Source: an uncultured Eubacterium sp.
GTDB taxonomy: Bacteria; Bacillota; Clostridia; Oscillospirales; Acutalibacteraceae
Length of the DNA: 6,908 nucleotides
Assembly: GCA_905233805.1 (NCBI GenBank)
Contig: CAJOER010000064.1
Location: 1 to 6,908 of the forward strand
Direction: 5' to 3'
Numbering within the stretch: the first letter of the stretch is position 1; each line of letters starts with the position of its first letter. The translations under genes and the position numbers were made by a program. Below the pieces are notes generated by a model. That model was not told the origin of the DNA. It ran no database searches and was given only the letters and a program-made list of their open reading frames with translations. This document shows positions 5,782-6,908 of the stretch, piece after piece.

Positions 5782-6908
5782 TTAAATGAATTGTTTGATT
5801 ACCTCGCCCATAATCTTTACGCCCTTTTCGATATTTTCTTCGGACGGGGTTGAGAAATTAAGGCGGATATAGTTGCACGGCGCCGTATCGTCGGTCATAA
5901 AGCTTGAACCGGGAACGACGGCAACTTTATATTTAATTAGTTCTTTTACATAGGTCATCATATCGACGCCGTCGGGAAGCTTTGCCCAGATGAACAGACC
6001 GCCCTCGGGACGGACGTATTCAAGCTCGGGGCAGTATTTATCAAGACAGTCGCACATAAGATTGAGCTGTTTTCTGTAAATGAGCTTAATCTTTTCAATA
6101 TGCGCGTTAACGTCATATTCGTCAAACCAGCGGGATACAATCATCTGGTTTAGCACTCCCGTATGAACGTCGGACACCTGCTTGCCGATTGTGAACGCGC
6201 CCGCCATTTTATTCGGAACTACCGCATAGGCAACGCGGATACCGGGCGCGAGGATTTTTGAAAATGAACCCGCATAGATTACGATACCCTCGGTATCAAA
6301 GCTCTTTATTGCAGGTATATCCTCACCTGCTACTCTCAGATTTCCGTAGGGGTTATCCTCAACGATAACGAGGTCGTTTTCAAGTGCTAATTTATACATA
6401 GCCTTTCTCTTTTCAAGAGAGAGGGTTGTTCCGCCGGGGTTCTGGAAATTCGGGATAGTGTAGATGAATTTTGCGCCGGGATTTGCTTTGATAACCTCTT
6501 CAAGTTTATCGATATTCATTCCGTCGGCGTCGATAGGAACGCCCGCAAGTTTAAGCCCGTGAGAGCGGAAGCAGTTGAGAGAACCTACGAACGACGGCTC
6601 CTCGCATATAACGGTATCGCCCAAATCGGTTAAAATACGCGTTGCAATATCCATAACCTGAGTTCCGCCCGCGGTAATGATAACGCTGTCGTCGTCAGTT
6701 CCTACGTTTTCTCTCGCTTTAAGCCACTCTTTTACGGTTTTTCTCAGAGGCTCATAGCCCTCGGATACGCCGTAAACGAGCGCGGACACGGGATTTTCGG
6801 TTAATATTTCGTTGGAGAGCTTGGTTACCTCTTCCGTCGGGAAAGCCGCAACAGCGGGCGAACCGCCTGCAAAGGCAATCATTCCCGGCTCGCTTGTAAC
6901 CTTTAAAA
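5782..6908 (-). CDS. PLP-dependent class I/II aminotransferase (5' end beyond the window)
   Basis: Fold type I aminotransferase, of the group that includes 2-aminoadipate/aromatic transaminases (LysN/KAT II-like) and MocR C-terminal domains. It moves an amino group between an amino acid and a 2-oxo acid using pyridoxal phosphate. Numbering from the Met at 6880-6882: N-F-Q-N-P-G-G (145-151; Asn148 is the usual cofactor contact), E-D-N-P-Y-G (175-180; Asp176 binds the pyridine nitrogen), G-S-F-S-K (205-209; Lys209 forms the Schiff base) and N-Y-I-R-L-N-F (337-343; Arg340 binds the substrate carboxylate). That Met is not the start: the frame stays open to the window edge and reads L-K-V-T-S-E-P-G just before it, the conserved N-terminal motif of this family. 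Perhaps 15-25 residues are missing. There is no DNA-binding domain in view. The substrate cannot be assigned; the pairing with trpS makes an aromatic amino acid possible but unproven. Confidence 0.93.
   Translation of the reverse strand, partial: LKVTSEPGMIAFAGGSPAVAAFPTEEVTKLSNEILTENPVSALVYGVSEGYEPLRKTVKEWLKARENVGTDDDSVIITAGGTQVMDIATRILTDLGDTVICEEPSFVGSLNCFRSHGLKLAGVPIDADGMNIDKLEEVIKANPGAKFIYTIPNFQNPGGTTLSLEKRKAMYKLALENDLVIVEDNPYGNLRVAGEDIPAIKSFDTEGIVIYAGSFSKILAPGIRVAYAVVPNKMAGAFTIGKQVSDVHTGVLNQMIVSRWFDEYDVNAHIEKIKLIYRKQLNLMCDCLDKYCPELEYVRPEGGLFIWAKLPDGVDMMTYVKELIKYKVAVVPGSSFMTDDTAPCNYIRLNFSTPSEENIEKGVKIMGEVIKQFI

Overview
The window looks like part of a chromosome of a Gram-positive anaerobe of the class Clostridia, plausibly an Oscillospirales/Ruminococcus-type gut bacterium. 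This is inferred from the style of the proteins: a large modular surface protein combining BspA-type leucine-rich repeats, Cys-rich 'H-x-W...PTC...C..C...GH' repeats and lysine-rich fibronectin III modules. Strong AGGAG-type ribosome binding sites and a TTGACA/TATAAT promoter fit the same picture. No marker gene fixes the genus.

Layout. The left half (1-3301, + strand) is one long secreted or surface protein gene whose beginning lies outside the window. It is broken by a one-base frameshift at about 991-1003. Before the break are a helical FIVAR-like segment and the first leucine-rich repeat. After it are the rest of the leucine-rich domain, three Cys-rich repeats, two beta-grasp-like repeats, four more Cys-rich repeats and two Lys-rich Fn3 modules. 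A strong hairpin terminator follows at 3312-3348 and can serve both converging transcription units.

The right half (3352-6908, - strand) reads leftward: a PLP-dependent class I/II aminotransferase (its N-terminus runs off the window), then trpS (tryptophanyl-tRNA synthetase) only 12 bp downstream, then a membrane-embedded M28 family metallopeptidase. The peptidase has its own near-perfect promoter wedged directly behind the trpS stop codon.

How the genes fit together. The aminotransferase and trpS look co-transcribed, which may hint at an amino-acid (possibly aromatic) theme, though no substrate can be read from the sequence. The M28 gene is separately promoted. The surface protein is an unrelated convergent unit.

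I see no mobile element, CRISPR array, tRNA or rRNA, and no intergenic stretch longer than 63 bp. Nothing here convincingly forms a new multi-gene system. The points most worth attention are the frameshift, the interrupted Cys-rich array, and the peptidase with transmembrane helices inserted between its metal-ligand motifs.
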